Shown in pieces: positions 29,301 to 38,457 of a DNA stretch of 64,000 nt. Location: positions 4,669,724 through 4,733,723 of the forward strand of contig NC_092366.1 in the NCBI RefSeq assembly GCF_030848805.1, written 5' to 3'. The notes beneath the pieces are model-generated. The model saw only the letters and a list, made by a program, of their open reading frames with translations. It did no database searches and had not been told where the DNA came from. The DNA comes from Temnothorax longispinosus (lineage: Eukaryota > Arthropoda > Insecta > Hymenoptera > Formicidae). How positions within the stretch are numbered: position 1 is the first letter of the stretch; each line of letters starts with the position of its first letter. The position numbers were made by a program, and so were the translations under genes.

Positions 29301-32300
29301 TAACGATAGCAAGGTAGAAAATACATCCTACGACAAACATTAAGGCGAGTTCAATGAGTTAAGAATCGTTAATCAGCCACCTTCGAAAAGCGACGTACGT
29401 ACGAATGTAAGAACGCAAAGTGTCTATACGTTCCTGCCTTCTTCGTCATCGTGCGATGAATGATGGCGTGAACAGTTAGACGCTGCTGGGAACGGGACAT
29501 TGCATAGTTGCACGGCGTATAGCGTATAGAATACATTCGGTGCGCTCTAGCCGCGAGCGATCGCTCGCTCTCTCGTGGAAAAGTCAAATCGCTATCTCAC
29601 CCTTTCATCTTACTGAAATAGTATTGCGTAACGTTACGCGTACGCGGTTATAACATTTGCATCGTGCCTCCTGACGCTCGCGTCACGCGATTCCGCAATT
29701 AAAAGAGGAACGACGTACCTATCCGAATACACATATTTCCGCTCCGTTTCTTTCGGCCGATTTCTGGAAACGAGACGCGATGGACCGTACGATTTGTCGA
29801 GTGTGCTCGCCCATCGCGAAAGAACAAGGCGATCGTTGCGAAGCGAATAGTCGAATAGACGAGGGCCGAGGTCGAGGCTTTCCCGCGAGGTCGTATTGTA
29901 ATTTTCCACAAGTCGGCGGCGATAACGCTACTATCGAAATAAACTTTGCACATCTGCATCGGGCATGCTTGAATGCGATCTGGCGAACTGACAGAGTCGA
30001 CGTGAGAAATGATGAATGGCGTGAAAAGAGTTGGAGTATATACGAGAAAACCTCCTCGAAACCTGTTGTCACGGGTCAAACCGGGTGTCTCTTTTTATAT
30101 CTATACTTCATTACACTTAATTATAGTATCGTTACATTTTTGCACGCGAACAGTCTCGATGAAAAATGACCGAGAGGCACTTGAAAGATCAATAGAAAAC
30201 ATTAATCATCGTATAGTTTGCGGTTAAAGAAGACATACAGCTTGATTGCAGCACGCTCTGAATCGACCAATTAATCCCAATAATTATAAAGCCGGTTGTG
30301 CGAGTGACGCAACGAAGCGTCCGCGCGTGTATGGATGCACCTGATTTCCGCCACACCCTGGACCGTCAGAACAGACACGCTCGGTGAGAAATATTGCACG
30401 CGAAAAATTGCGTTTGCCTGTTAATTAAGATTAGACTAATTGTCGACAAAGTCGTTGAGCAATTTAGAAAAACAATTTCATTTGTTCTATCGGATAGAAT
30501 TAGTTAAATTTAGAGAAAGACGACGCGTCCACGTGAAGTTCGTGAAGTTCGGTTATCGGTATCGCGCGCGCTTGCTGTCTTCTTCCATCGCGTTAGATAC
30601 GGAATTAAGATCACGCGTACCGATACGTCATTAAATGGAAGTGTTTTTAACCACGAGGCCGGACCTCGTAGCGATTGCGAGAACGGGTCGTCAACAGGCC
30701 GCTGAAACGCAATTTGTCTTGCACGAGTGCGGAGGCACGCACCAGTATGCAACATCATGGCGGAGCCACCTGTTGCAGTCGCCTGCCTGTTGCCGTTTCA
30801 TGACTAACGGACGAGAATAAACCGCCGTATAGCTTACATAAAAATAATCAGCCGGAGACTAGCGTCTTTCTAGAGGTCTTCTATATAGCGGATATAGCGA
30901 TATCTATGATGCATAAACCCGAATGGGAAGATCTCTTCAGCTTATTTCCAACTCGGTACCAACGCACGGTTCAGGGTTTTCCAAATTCTTTCTTGGTCGA
31001 GAGCCAGAATAACGTATACAGCTAACGAAAGAAAAACTATGAGCTAACTTGAAACATTAAATTATATCAAAATTGATAATACGATGCACTCTCTGCGTAA
31101 CAGAGTGCTCATTTTATTACGAATAATATTTTATGGTACACTAATTTTTCAAGTGTATTTTACTTTCTATCTTAGAGATATAAGACTTTCTTTATTCCAA
31201 ACCGGTCTCTCGAAGCGAATGATAAACTAACCAGAGCGGATAACTTTTCTCTCGCGCAGTTATACTCGACTCGCTCACTCTCCATTTCTTACCTCGTGTG
31301 ATTCGTTAGTTCGCCTCGCTTCCTAATCGATCCACGTTAATTCACGTGACAAGAAAGTTAAGCTACTTTTTCCCACGGCGTATCGATCGGTCATTGTTAT
31401 TGTTGTCCGATCTAATTATAGAACACTCGAATTATAGAGCACATTCGAATCAATCACTCAAACTTCTCAGAGCCCTTAAGGTAAATGTACCAATACTACC
31501 AATGCCTGAACACGTAATACCTATGTCTGGATACCTTTATCATTTTATATAGTTTTTAAATAGTATAATGCGAATTAAAATACAAAAATCAAAGATAAAA
31601 ATATTTTTCTTGTATTAAATTTTTATCTTTGATTTTAATTTAAAAACTAAAATGATAAAGGTGTCCAGACATAGGTATCCCGGCTTAAGTATCCCGGCAT
31701 TGGAACATTTACCTTAATTCTCGTGACGTTAAAAGAAAATCTCTTTAGGAAATTCAGCATTCAAAATGCGTTTGAGAAAAAACGCGGTATAGATCAGAAT
31801 CATTATTTATAAACGCGCAAAAGATACGGAGATCATTTTACTGTCGATTATTATGATCATTGCTGCCGATTGCCACGTTTTCCACGCTCGCAATTTCAAC
31901 GCTCGAGCCTTGATCGAACCTTGATCGCGAGAATAACCGGTCGGCATTGGTCGCGGCATTACTTATGTACGGAAGGAAAATTTTTGCATCGTCCGCAATG
32001 ACTTCTCGGAGTCTTCTCAGACTCCGCTGCCGCCTCGTCTACTACGCTCTAGATATTGACGGCGAAGCCGATATTATTATCGCGATTTCCAGCGGCTTAG
32101 AAAACGGATCGGCTTTGCATACAGATCGCCCGTTAATGACATGCTGCTTTCTACTTAAACGTGGGTGAGAGGGACGTTAGAAAAACCGTGAGCGTCCCCG
32201 GACTTCCGTAGATGTGCAGCTCACATGATCGCATCGTCGATCCTTATGTCGATATCGAATTCAATTACAATCTAATATACATATAATATGTTTTTTAAAG

Positions 32301-33307
32301 TGTCGCATTGCGTAATTGATATTTTTTATGATTAACAAAATAAGATTTGATGTATATAAACATACTCTTATATACATCAATATTCAGAAATCTTATTTGC
32401 TACAAAATGTTTTAAATCTTCCCGGTCTTATATATAGATTCTTTCAACGCATGCTGTACGCATCGTAAAACATTTCCTTTCCCAAGCTACACGAACATGA
32501 TTTCGAATTGAAAGGGTTAATCGCTTAGCGTGACAAGCCGCGAACGGCGACCTAGATCACCATAATCGCAGTTAGATTTGCGTCAAAGAGTGATCTAACC
32601 TCGGATCTAACAGTATCCCGAGCTGTTGTTCTACGCCCGCTCGGGAATTCACACGCAGCAGAGAGAAGGAGGAGGAGAAACCGATCGTTTCTTTTCCGCG
32701 TTCAGGATTCCCGAAGAGATTATCATTTCTGCTCACCGAGGCAAATAATTGCAAATTACAAATATAAATATGAACGTGATAACGAGGCGCGATGGATGGT
32801 TAAGAAACATTAAATTAAAATAAATTACCTAAACATATGTTAATTAATACGAGTGAAATTTATTACTATTGAGATCCGCTCGTAAATGTCAAAACTAAAA
32901 TGCCGTATGCCTAAAATGTCGAATACTAAATGTCGAGTTGTATGTGTTAGGATACTGAACGTTAGATGTTAAGCATGAAAAGAGAGTGCATATACGCGTG
33001 TAAAGAAAGAACGGGAAGCGAGTGGGAACGCACGAACGTTAATGTACGAACCATTAGCCCGTAGATCCTCCAAGTGCGCCGGCTGAAACTGGGAGTGATG
33101 CTGCAGCTGGAAGCCGTAGGCCGGAAGCCAGGGATTCGGTCCGTTCACCAGGTCCATGTCGGCGCCGGACTCGACGCAATCGAGGGTCAAGGCCGCCGCT
33201 GTCGGGTCCTCCTCCTCCTCCTCATCCGCGACGGAAATGACCGCGGGGACAACGGCGACGCTCGTCGGTGTCAGCGTCGCCGTCGCGCTCGAATCGTTCC
33301 CGCTCAT
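453..33307 (-). CDS. Large repeat-rich scaffold-like protein, nine exons, 3' end outside window
   Basis: Nine minus-strand exons join in one open frame: 33052-33307, 28335-28496, 25883-26411, 22012-24690, 16063-16642, 4974-5217, 4556-4776, 3280-3475, 453-788. Cumulative phases after each exon are 1, 1, 2, 2, 0, 1, 0, 1, 1, and every junction fits without a stop, giving about 1,734 codons before the window ends. The start is the ATG at 33307, because an in-frame TAA lies just upstream. The product has no signal peptide or membrane segment that I can see. It is rich in Ser, Pro, Glu and Lys, with His, Gln, Ala and Asp/Glu runs and a few ordered-looking islands: a duplicated NNASYELAQQ motif, SLQRLNVPDWYK, SIKEVTSAIVHYVQ and RLCWMESSFVGTRP. 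I do not recognise the family. A cytoplasmic or cortical scaffold is only an inference from composition and polyproline. Weak points are the GTTCGT donor of exon 1 and the acceptor of exon 3. Further 3' exons are expected to the left of the window. Confidence 0.72.
789..3279 (-). other. Intron between exons 8 and 9 of the large gene
   Basis: AT-rich DNA of 2.5 kb with no supportable coding exon. It holds a near-palindrome at about 2661-2684 (GGCGATTATCGCGATTATCGCC) and a short hairpin at about 2288-2309 (GGAAGTG...CACTTCC). A GA-rich purine tract lies near 3085-3130. No other feature is seen. Confidence 0.6.
3280..3475 (-). CDS. Exon 8 of the large scaffold-like gene (poly-Gln, IKEVTSAIVHYV)
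   Basis: A CAG/CAA tract (poly-Gln) opens the exon. The acceptor AG lies within the repeat, so the exact start is ambiguous in steps of three bases. The sequence then reads TTNQQLEVRNSIKEVTSAIV, HYVQSGQEV, poly-Gly and RLSPRSRPEDWDDRGG. The donor is CCCAGAG|GTGAGC, phase 1 out. The NSIKEVTSAIVHYVQ segment is helix-like and distinct from the low-complexity surroundings. Confidence 0.72.
3476..4555 (-). other. Intron between exons 7 and 8 of the large gene
   Basis: A 1.1 kb intron. Its only clear structure is a perfect tandem duplication at 3594-3714, listed separately. Open frames at 3946-4250 have no splice or motif support. Confidence 0.6.
3594..3714. repeat. Perfect 64-bp-period tandem duplication
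   Basis: The segment beginning CATAAAAGCAATCTTACAAA occurs at 3594 and again at 3658. About 57 bp are identical in the two copies, up to ATTCATTCATTGTTT, with only the junction differing. The lack of divergence suggests a recent slippage or duplication in the intron. Confidence 0.9.
4556..4776 (-). CDS. Exon 7 of the large scaffold-like gene
   Basis: The acceptor is TTGTGTCACAG and the donor AACAAG|GTAAGTGC, phase 1 in and 0 out. It encodes a Ser/Pro-rich stretch (SPSPTPPVFSRW), then YLGWRSQERLTNP and a helix TPAERLAQGILPQLQAANK. It is separated from exon 6 by only 197 bp. Another long open frame in this interval is a frame shadow, because only this frame matches both neighbouring phases. 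Confidence 0.8.
4974..5217 (-). CDS. Exon 6 of the large scaffold-like gene (NVPDWYK motif)
   Basis: The acceptor is TTGTCATTGCAG and the donor ACCACAG|GTGGGA, phase 0 in and 1 out. The exon joins HFVK to PPENELQKVGERVPSEHELR, then a SLQRLNVPDWYK motif, KRHSDASQHGG and a Ser-rich tail (TTSLSSLSSSS). The Pro-Asp-Trp-Tyr core with preceding heptad-like leucines is the best candidate for a short structured binding segment. Confidence 0.82.
5218..16062 (-). other. 10.8 kb intron between exons 5 and 6 of the large gene
   Basis: No exon in phase with the flanks and no RNA gene is recognised. It contains a (GA)n run near 10220-10250 and a (CT)n microsatellite at 11342-11376. Several GC-rich stretches (for example 11900-12260 and 13000-13500) produce spurious long open frames on both strands. 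Intronic regulatory DNA is possible, but nothing in the sequence shows it. Confidence 0.55.
11342..11376. repeat. (CT)n microsatellite
   Basis: About 17 uninterrupted CT dinucleotides, preceded by GTGG and followed by GACTCC. It lies inside the 10.8 kb intron. Confidence 0.95.
16063..16642 (-). CDS. Exon 5 of the large scaffold-like gene (poly-Ala)
   Basis: The exon has a CATTGTTGCAG acceptor and a GTTAAG|GTGAGTGG donor. Phase 2 in (AG|C) gives Ser and phase 0 out ends HFVK. It encodes a polyproline motif (KPPLPPQPPRV), an Ala/Ser/Arg stretch, a predicted helix AAIEMAKARAMQAAQERP, ETDLDEAV, a poly-Ala/Thr tract of about 30 residues, KKTRSLLDLN, and RPHKSMEFLLDKENLHFVK. The last motif looks conserved-type, but I cannot name its family. 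PPLPPQPP is a candidate SH3 or EVH1 ligand by pattern only. Confidence 0.8.
16643..22011 (-). other. 5.4 kb intron between exons 4 and 5 of the large gene
   Basis: No supportable coding segment. A short perfect hairpin lies near 18050-18071 (CGGCTGTAA..TTACAGCCG). Otherwise the sequence is AT-rich with scattered GC-rich patches. Confidence 0.55.
22012..24690 (-). CDS. Exon 4 (2.7 kb) of the large scaffold-like gene
   Basis: This is the largest exon, with acceptor ACGAAACAG at 24691 and donor GTCAG|GTAAGTCG at 22011. It starts DFWHEDEEYE with a long Asp/Glu run, then SLDYRNTIDLREIG, a His run and a Gln/His tract near 24280-24400. Next come the SQSAPSLLD region and two copies of NNASYELAQQ (about 23500 and 23380). 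A long Lys/Glu/Ser-rich region follows, then SKGGLGG-type basic sequence (GGLGGFLQRFSRLRFSGR), a PDYIIIPLHPPEEERRRQQE segment and an Ala-Arg helix ending SASSV. It has no stop for 893 codons, the strongest single evidence that the gene is real. The region is high in GC compared with the flanking introns. Long antisense open frames here are shadows. Confidence 0.85.
24691..25882 (-). other. Intron between exons 3 and 4 of the large gene
   Basis: A 1.2 kb AT-rich intron. It carries a perfect 11-bp-arm hairpin at 25059-25092 (GCGTTCAACAC / GTGTTGAACGC). Nothing else is recognised. Confidence 0.6.
25883..26411 (-). CDS. Exon 3 of the large scaffold-like gene (His-rich, Ser-rich)
   Basis: The coding frame is open from above 26517 down to the donor CCAAG|GTAAAT at 25883. 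It holds KKRRRRDHGA followed by a nine-His run, then Ser-rich repeats (SRSSRSTASSRSSS) and SFDSLE/SLEQDYDRLL/SFESLDTC repeats. An acceptor at 26412 (CTCGGAAG) restores the phase left by exon 2. A stronger-looking acceptor at 26449 (CTATCGTCAG) would be out of phase, so the 5' boundary is uncertain. The recurring S-F-[DE]-S-L-[ED] motif is a local internal repeat. The basic patch before the His run could serve as a nuclear localisation signal, which is inference only. Confidence 0.68.
26412..28334 (-). other. Intron between exons 2 and 3 of the large gene
   Basis: A 1.9 kb AT-rich interval. The frame of exon 3 stays open to about 26525, so an alternative first exon or a longer exon 3 is possible there. 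No other feature is seen. Confidence 0.5.
28335..28496 (-). CDS. Exon 2 of the large scaffold-like gene
   Basis: The exon is 162 bp with a clean TTTTACAG acceptor and a CAG|GTAAGG donor. It encodes VQQIDFLETILEETSDD, then a Ser/Asp-rich stretch ending near VIHIKTKQRSA. The leucine/acidic part looks like a short amphipathic helix. Phase is 1 in and 1 out. Confidence 0.75.
31480..31713. mobile_element. MITE-like foldback element with TTAA target duplication
   Basis: The element begins GGTAAATGTACCAAT and ends ATTGGAACATTTACC, an inverted terminal repeat with one mismatch. It is flanked on both sides by TTAA (31476-31479 and 31714-31717). Inner arms also pair: CCTATGTCTGGA at the left with TCCAGACATAGG at the right, and AAATCAAAGATAAAAAT with its complement. 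No open frame is present. TTAA duplication is the hallmark of the piggyBac superfamily, so a non-autonomous piggyBac-type element is inferred. Confidence 0.75.
32338..32398. repeat. Bulged hairpin, about 22 bp of stem
   Basis: AAATAAGATTTGATGTATATAA (32338-32359) pairs with TTATATACATC (32368-32378) and AAATCTTATTT (32388-32398), with a nine-base bulge between. It lies in the largest 5' intron of the minus-strand gene. The asymmetric bulge argues against a standard microRNA precursor. Confidence 0.6.
33052..33307 (-). CDS. Exon 1 of the large scaffold-like gene
   Basis: This exon encodes the N-terminus, starting MSGNDSSATATLTPTSV, then an acidic stretch (DEEEEED) and a segment ending HLEDLRAN, about 85 codons plus one base. 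The ATG at 33307 is preferred because the upstream frame meets a TAA at about 33376 and the intervening codons are only an Arg repeat. The donor is AATG|GTTCGT, which is weak at positions +3 to +6, but its phase (1) exactly matches the next exon and creates an Asp codon. Whether the exon begins at a transcription start or at an upstream 5' UTR splice site cannot be decided. Confidence 0.6.
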
Positions 33308-34686
33308 CGTCGCACGACGACGACGACGACGACGGTCCCTCGCCGATCCGTCGTCCACGATCGGCACCGACGATCGTTAGCTGCTCCGACGAACTGTGAA
33401 CCCCCTTCCCGCCTCACCTTCATATCCCACTGCTACGAGTGCGGCACCGGAAGCCGCGCCGCTTCTTCCCGACCGGGGGTACGGCGTGCCGACCGACGAC
33501 CGACCGCGGTGTCAGATTCGGCACGATTTCGGCATGATCCAGATACGGACGTTGAACCCTCTTCCCTTCGGCCTTGCACGCACTTGGGGCGACTGAAACG
33601 CAAACGGGACCGATTGGCTTAATCGAGAGATTAAGTCTATTTTTAGATTTTTCAGAAATATATCGTGGGGAGCAAGCAAGCAAGTTGGTCATATCGTTCA
33701 TTTTGCCGACTCTTCGAGAAATTTGGAATAAATCTTTTCTTCGTAAGCATTAATTCCTGGAATTGTTTTTTGTATTAGGATATTCTTGGATCTGACTTGG
33801 TCTTTCGAGACTTCGCGATGCCTTCCCGTACGAATTCCTTGGCCTTCGAACTTTCGAGAGATTTAAGATCTCAGGATTTATAAGATCCAGCTGAGGAACG
33901 CCGAGACCTCCGCGACGTCTAAGAATGTTAAAACTTCTACATCCTTGACTTCCTTGAACCCCGGGGGCCCCTCAAACTTTCTCCGATGGAACTCTCCGGA
34001 CGGGGGGCGGACACGAACGAGGAGGAATTCGCGATGGTATTTCGTTCGCGATTCATCGGCCGGGAGGAATCGCGAGTACTCCGAGCGAGTACTCGGGAGA
34101 TGAAAGGGAGATACGCGGCGCGATAGGGGCACACCTTAACGAGCGTGTGTACCCCGAGCGGGCGTTAAATATTGCCGCGAGCCGCGGATTTACATGACAC
34201 GTCGGCGAAGGGGGAATCCCCCACCCACGCAGGTGGGAGTTACGTTTGTGTGTAATTGGATAAAGATCGGCTCGGGGTCGTCGCCCTTGCCTTCCCTACT
34301 GCCGTCGACCCTTTCCTCGCGCGATTCCACGGGCCGGCAGAAATTTTATTACCGCCGTATTTCTTTCGTTGAGGCAGACCGAACGGCTTAAGGCCGATGC
34401 ACATACGGCGCGCTCTCGATGATCTTCCCCGATAAATCATCACAAAGGAATGCCGGGTGGTAAAGGGCTCGAGAAATACGCAGAAGAAGAAAGTCGGGAC
34501 TACAAATTGCCGCTGACTAAAAATAAAAAAAAAATTTAATCTCGATTATGGATTTAACTATGTAAATTTACTGTTTTAAAAAAGAGCTGTGTTTTAAACC
34601 GACAAAAAAATTGGCACGTGCAGTTTACTGAGTTTAGAAAAAATATACAAAGTTCGCACAATATTATTATTAGACTACCAAGATCC

Positions 34687-35001
34687 AGTCCAGACCGTAA
34701 ATATTTTTATCTCTAATTGATTGTATATTATAACGGTCCTGTTTCATTTATCATACTTAATTTTTAAAAAAAGGTTTAAGCAAACTGCCAACATTCTTTT
34801 GTCTAACATTGATTTTGTCATGTCAAACGGTAACAAAAAAAAGTCCAAACCGTAAATGTTGTTTTTCTCTCTAATTGACTGTATAGGTATTAACAGTCTT
34901 GTTTCACTTATTATTATTAAAAAAAGAAGTTTGTGATTTAATTTAAGCAAACTGCCAATATTCTGTTGTCTAACATTGATCTTGCCATGTCGGACGGTAA
35001 T
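34687..35001. repeat. Imperfect tandem duplication, period about 155-167 bp
   Basis: AGTCCAGACCGTAAAT at 34687 recurs as AGTCCAAACCGTAAAT at 34842. The 3' part of the unit (TTAAGCAAACTGCCAA..., ATTGATTTTGTCATGTC) recurs about 167 bp later with substitutions. The two copies differ by several substitutions and an indel, so the duplication is older than the one at 3594. Confidence 0.8.
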
Positions 35002-36099
35002 TTCCGGTGATAATACACAGATAAGTTTCGCAGTAAAACATCCGCGAGATATCAGGTTGGTTAAAAAATTTCTCGCGTATCAAATCGCAGGAAGTAACTA
35101 TTTGATACACGTGGCCCACGTGCACGTACACATAGCTGCGGACGATCATCGAGAGCGAGGTAAACAGTGCGAAGAAAATCCCTGGTCGATCTCCGTCTCG
35201 TCTCCGCTTCCTCCATCCAAGCGGGAAGCGCAACGAGCGCGGGAGAAAGAGCGCGATTGCCGAGCGCGATCCCGATCGAGAATCGAGATAATCGACCGTT
35301 CACACGGAACGCTCCGGCAACGTCCTTGGCGGAATTATTTCAAAAGCGTGGAAAGTACCGCGATCGCAAATCGCAAAGGAGAACCGGAAACCGTTCGCCG
35401 ATGAAGGAGTAAAGGGCGCACGACTCATTCATATTACCACGTCATACCATTTTTCACCAATATTTCTAACATATGGAGTGTCGCGAGGTTTATCTTTCCT
35501 CCACTATTTTTCTCCCTTTCCATTCATCGCCGATTACCGCGGATCTGAGCTTAATCTTCTCTCAGGCACCGCGATCGCCCTAATCGGTACTCCGATTGTG
35601 CGCGTTATCGGAGCTTGCAAGATTGGAGTAAATATCGATCGGATATCGATCGCTCCGGGGGGTCGTTCGCCCCCGGCGGATAAACCGCGTCACGGAAAAA
35701 ATCGCGAGACAGGCGACTCCGAATCGCGCTCTCTCTCTCTCCGTCTCGCACCTTACGCATCACCGTGTAATTTACGGCACGCGTCTGGCTACACGCGGAC
35801 ACTTTCACTTTACGTAACTTTATTCACGGCGGCTAAGGGCGACGAACTTTGACTGCCTCGCGCCGAAATCCTTCCCAGGCGTCCGGGAGAATCCCGACGT
35901 TGAATCCTCTCGCGTCTCTTTAAAATAAAGTTTCGCAGAAGGCTTTCCCGAGTCTCTCGACGATCTAAGAACGGCGTAAATTCTGAAAGCTTAAGAAAAG
36001 AAGAGAGAAAAGAACTAAAACAAATCGATAGCGCGCTCGAGGTCATAAGAATTCCAAAAATTCGAGAATTTCAGACTTGCAAAAAGTTTACGGGAGTCC

Positions 36100-37390
36100 G
36101 AAACGACCCTGACGGAAACGAAGTGCGAGATAAAGAGAGAGAGAAAGAGAGGGACAGCTGTCATCGAGAGAGATCGCGGCGAGAGAGAAAAAGGGAGTCG
36201 TAGATAAGATGCGCGTAAACAGACGCAATCGACAATCAAGAAGAAGAGAGAAAGAAAACGGCGTGTGTGTGCGTGCGCACGCGCGAGAGAGAGAAAAAAG
36301 AAACGGACGACGCTAGGCGCCGATAAACGAGGACGCAGAGAGGGGGAGGCGTGTACTCCGCGCTCCGGAATTCTCGCCGGAGTGCGGCGGCGCGGCGGAT
36401 ATCTACCTGTCAGCGTGCATTCCACGATCCCACGATCCGCGTGCCGTCGCGTCGGCTCGGCGCGTGCACGTTTCCGCACACGCCGTGTGCGCGACTCCCC
36501 GTGTCCGTCGGCTCACACACTTGCTCGCACAGTGCTCGCGCTCGCACGCACACCGCGCGTTCACCGCACTTCGGGACTTCGGGAGTCTCTCGGGACGCGA
36601 TCCCACACACGCGGCGCACTTCACTCTCGTCGTCAGTCACTCCCCTTTGTCGCGCCGCGCCGTACCGTACGTCGCCGTGTCACCGCGAGGGTGACGTCGC
36701 GTACACCCGGTGACGTGCCGCGACGCGCGAATATGGCGCGCGCACTCGCCGTCGATCACCGCGGAGCTTCGATCGCACGCGCACCTCGAAGCGAAGCCTC
36801 GCCGAAGACGACGACGACCGCGACGGGAAAACGTGGCCGCGTGAACTCGGCCGCGAACCGTGCGAGGATCGTTCTCGAGACCCCTCCCCGCGTGCTTTCT
36901 TTTCCCCTCGCCACGGGATATTCGACAATTCGACACGGCACTCGTCCCGTCCGCCTCGTTTCGTTACAGCTTTTTTTGTTTTTATCTCGGCGACGCGAAA
37001 CACGACGGCGAGCGTGTATCTCGTGTGTGTACGGCGCGCGCGGCTCTCCAGAACCGGACCGGAACGAGACACGACTACTCGGCTTTAAGCACCGCGGGGT
37101 AAATACTACCACAACGACACGCCGCCGCCTCTCTCGACCGCGTTGCGCGGCGGCCGCGCCGGCCAATCCCCACCCGAGCCGCGCCACCACGTGGTAGGCG
37201 CTGCGGCCAATCGCGCGCCGCGCTGCCGCTCAATGACGGCGTTCGCAAAGCCATCTGACGGTTGAATCGCGTCGCGTCGAGGCCCCCCCCCCCCCCGACT
37301 CCGAGCGAGTTCGCCCGCATCGATCGGTCGGTCGTTCGATCGCGCTTGGAGATGAATGCTCTTCGACTCCTCGTCGCGATACGCACAGGC
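36100..37390. promoter_or_regulatory. CpG-rich, GAGA-rich putative promoter region
   Basis: An AT-rich landscape changes sharply to GC-rich sequence full of CG dinucleotides, with GA-repeat tracts at 36130-36150 and 36280-36300 and a 14-base poly-C run at 37283-37296. It lies 2.8-4 kb upstream of the first recognised exon of the large minus-strand gene. Long open frames on both strands are explained by composition. A promoter or 5' UTR exon for that gene, or for a plus-strand transcript, is an inference. No TATA box or start site is identified. Confidence 0.35.
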
Positions 37391-38346
37391 ACGCAGCTTT
37401 TTGAAATCCGATGCTTCGAAAATATTTATGTTATAAAATTGAAGTAGAAAACTCTGATATTAGATTTCCACAAGTAGAAAAGTATCTGAGAAATTTTATT
37501 TTTTTTTTTCAGAATTTTTCATAATTCTTAATTTTCTTTTTCTGAGAAAGTATGAAAAACTTTATTTTTTCATCAGGGCAATGTGGACAAGCATGACAAG
37601 CATTATAAGCTTCTCTCCGGTTCCAGTAAAGGAAGATAATATGAAATTTATATTACCTTCATAAGCGAGACCGTGGGCACGTCCCGACGAGGTCAATTTC
37701 AAACAAACGCGCAGCACGCTTACGCGACTAGAATCGCTAACGAGCCGCTTTCATGTCGCGCGAAGCGTATCGCGCTCCTAATGAGATTCAACGACGCACT
37801 GGTATCCCGCACTGGTATCCAGCCGTCCGAATGAATCATCGGCTCGTTACGTCATTATTTACTTAACTCTTGAAATTATACACGCTCCTGTGTGACTAAA
37901 TTATCTAAATAAACACGAGATATTTATTTTTGAGATAAATCGGTTTCTTGATGTCACCAACTTGTGTCGCACACGCCTTTTAGAGGAAGAAGACAGTACG
38001 TCGATCTTCGATCGATCGTTCACCTACGCGATATCCCGCGGCAACGACTCAAAACGTAGAAAGAACTTATAATATCTTGCTTAATCCCGCGGCCATGAGT
38101 TTGTCTCGATATTCGGTGTCGGTGACCTGGAGAAAAAAAAATCAATTCCGGATCCGTCACGCATTCGTGCCGTTCACCCGAATTGCCGTGACCTTTCGAG
38201 TTGAATTTCGGGGCCGTCGGAGCTGTCGATCGTCGAGCACTCTCGGTCTCTACTCCGTCACACCTTAAGCGAATATCTAACGAACATTTAACGCAATAGA
38301 CGATATTCTACGAATAATTCAAGCGACTCATAGAAATTCAGAGAAA

Positions 38347-38352
38347 TTTATT
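38347..38352 (-). terminator. Polyadenylation signal of the acidic secreted-protein gene
   Basis: AATAAA on the minus strand, 105 bp downstream of the TAA at 38458. Its position fits a short 3' UTR. Confidence 0.5.
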
Positions 38353-38457
38353 ACGACGCAGCGCATCGCGCACAATTGGTCTCGTTCGCTGTGGAATATG
38401 TCGCTTATTCGCGAATGCTCCTCCTCCTTCGTAACAGATCTTGGAACTCTCGAGTTC

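Larger units (their letters stand above)
28497..33051 (-). other. 4.6 kb intron between exons 1 and 2 of the large gene
   Basis: No exon in phase is recognised. It contains a TTAA-flanked MITE-like element (31480-31713) and a 60-bp hairpin (32338-32398). Overlapping open frames near 29630-30230 lack splice or motif support. Confidence 0.5.
33308..38346. other. Upstream/intergenic interval
   Basis: No coding exon can be supported. It contains the tandem duplication at 34.7-35.0 kb and the CpG/GAGA block listed separately. The remainder is mixed AT-rich and CG-dinucleotide-rich sequence with only short, motif-free frames. Confidence 0.5.

Noticed and set aside
29634..30227. Overlapping open frames on both strands near 30 kb
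   Set aside because: No recognisable motif or splice pairing. Mutual overlap on both strands is typical of CG-rich noncoding sequence in this genome.
36265..37197. 310-codon plus-strand open frame
   Set aside because: It lies in a block extremely rich in CG, reads as Arg/Ala/Thr without domain or motif, and other frames and the minus strand are equally open. Composition explains it.
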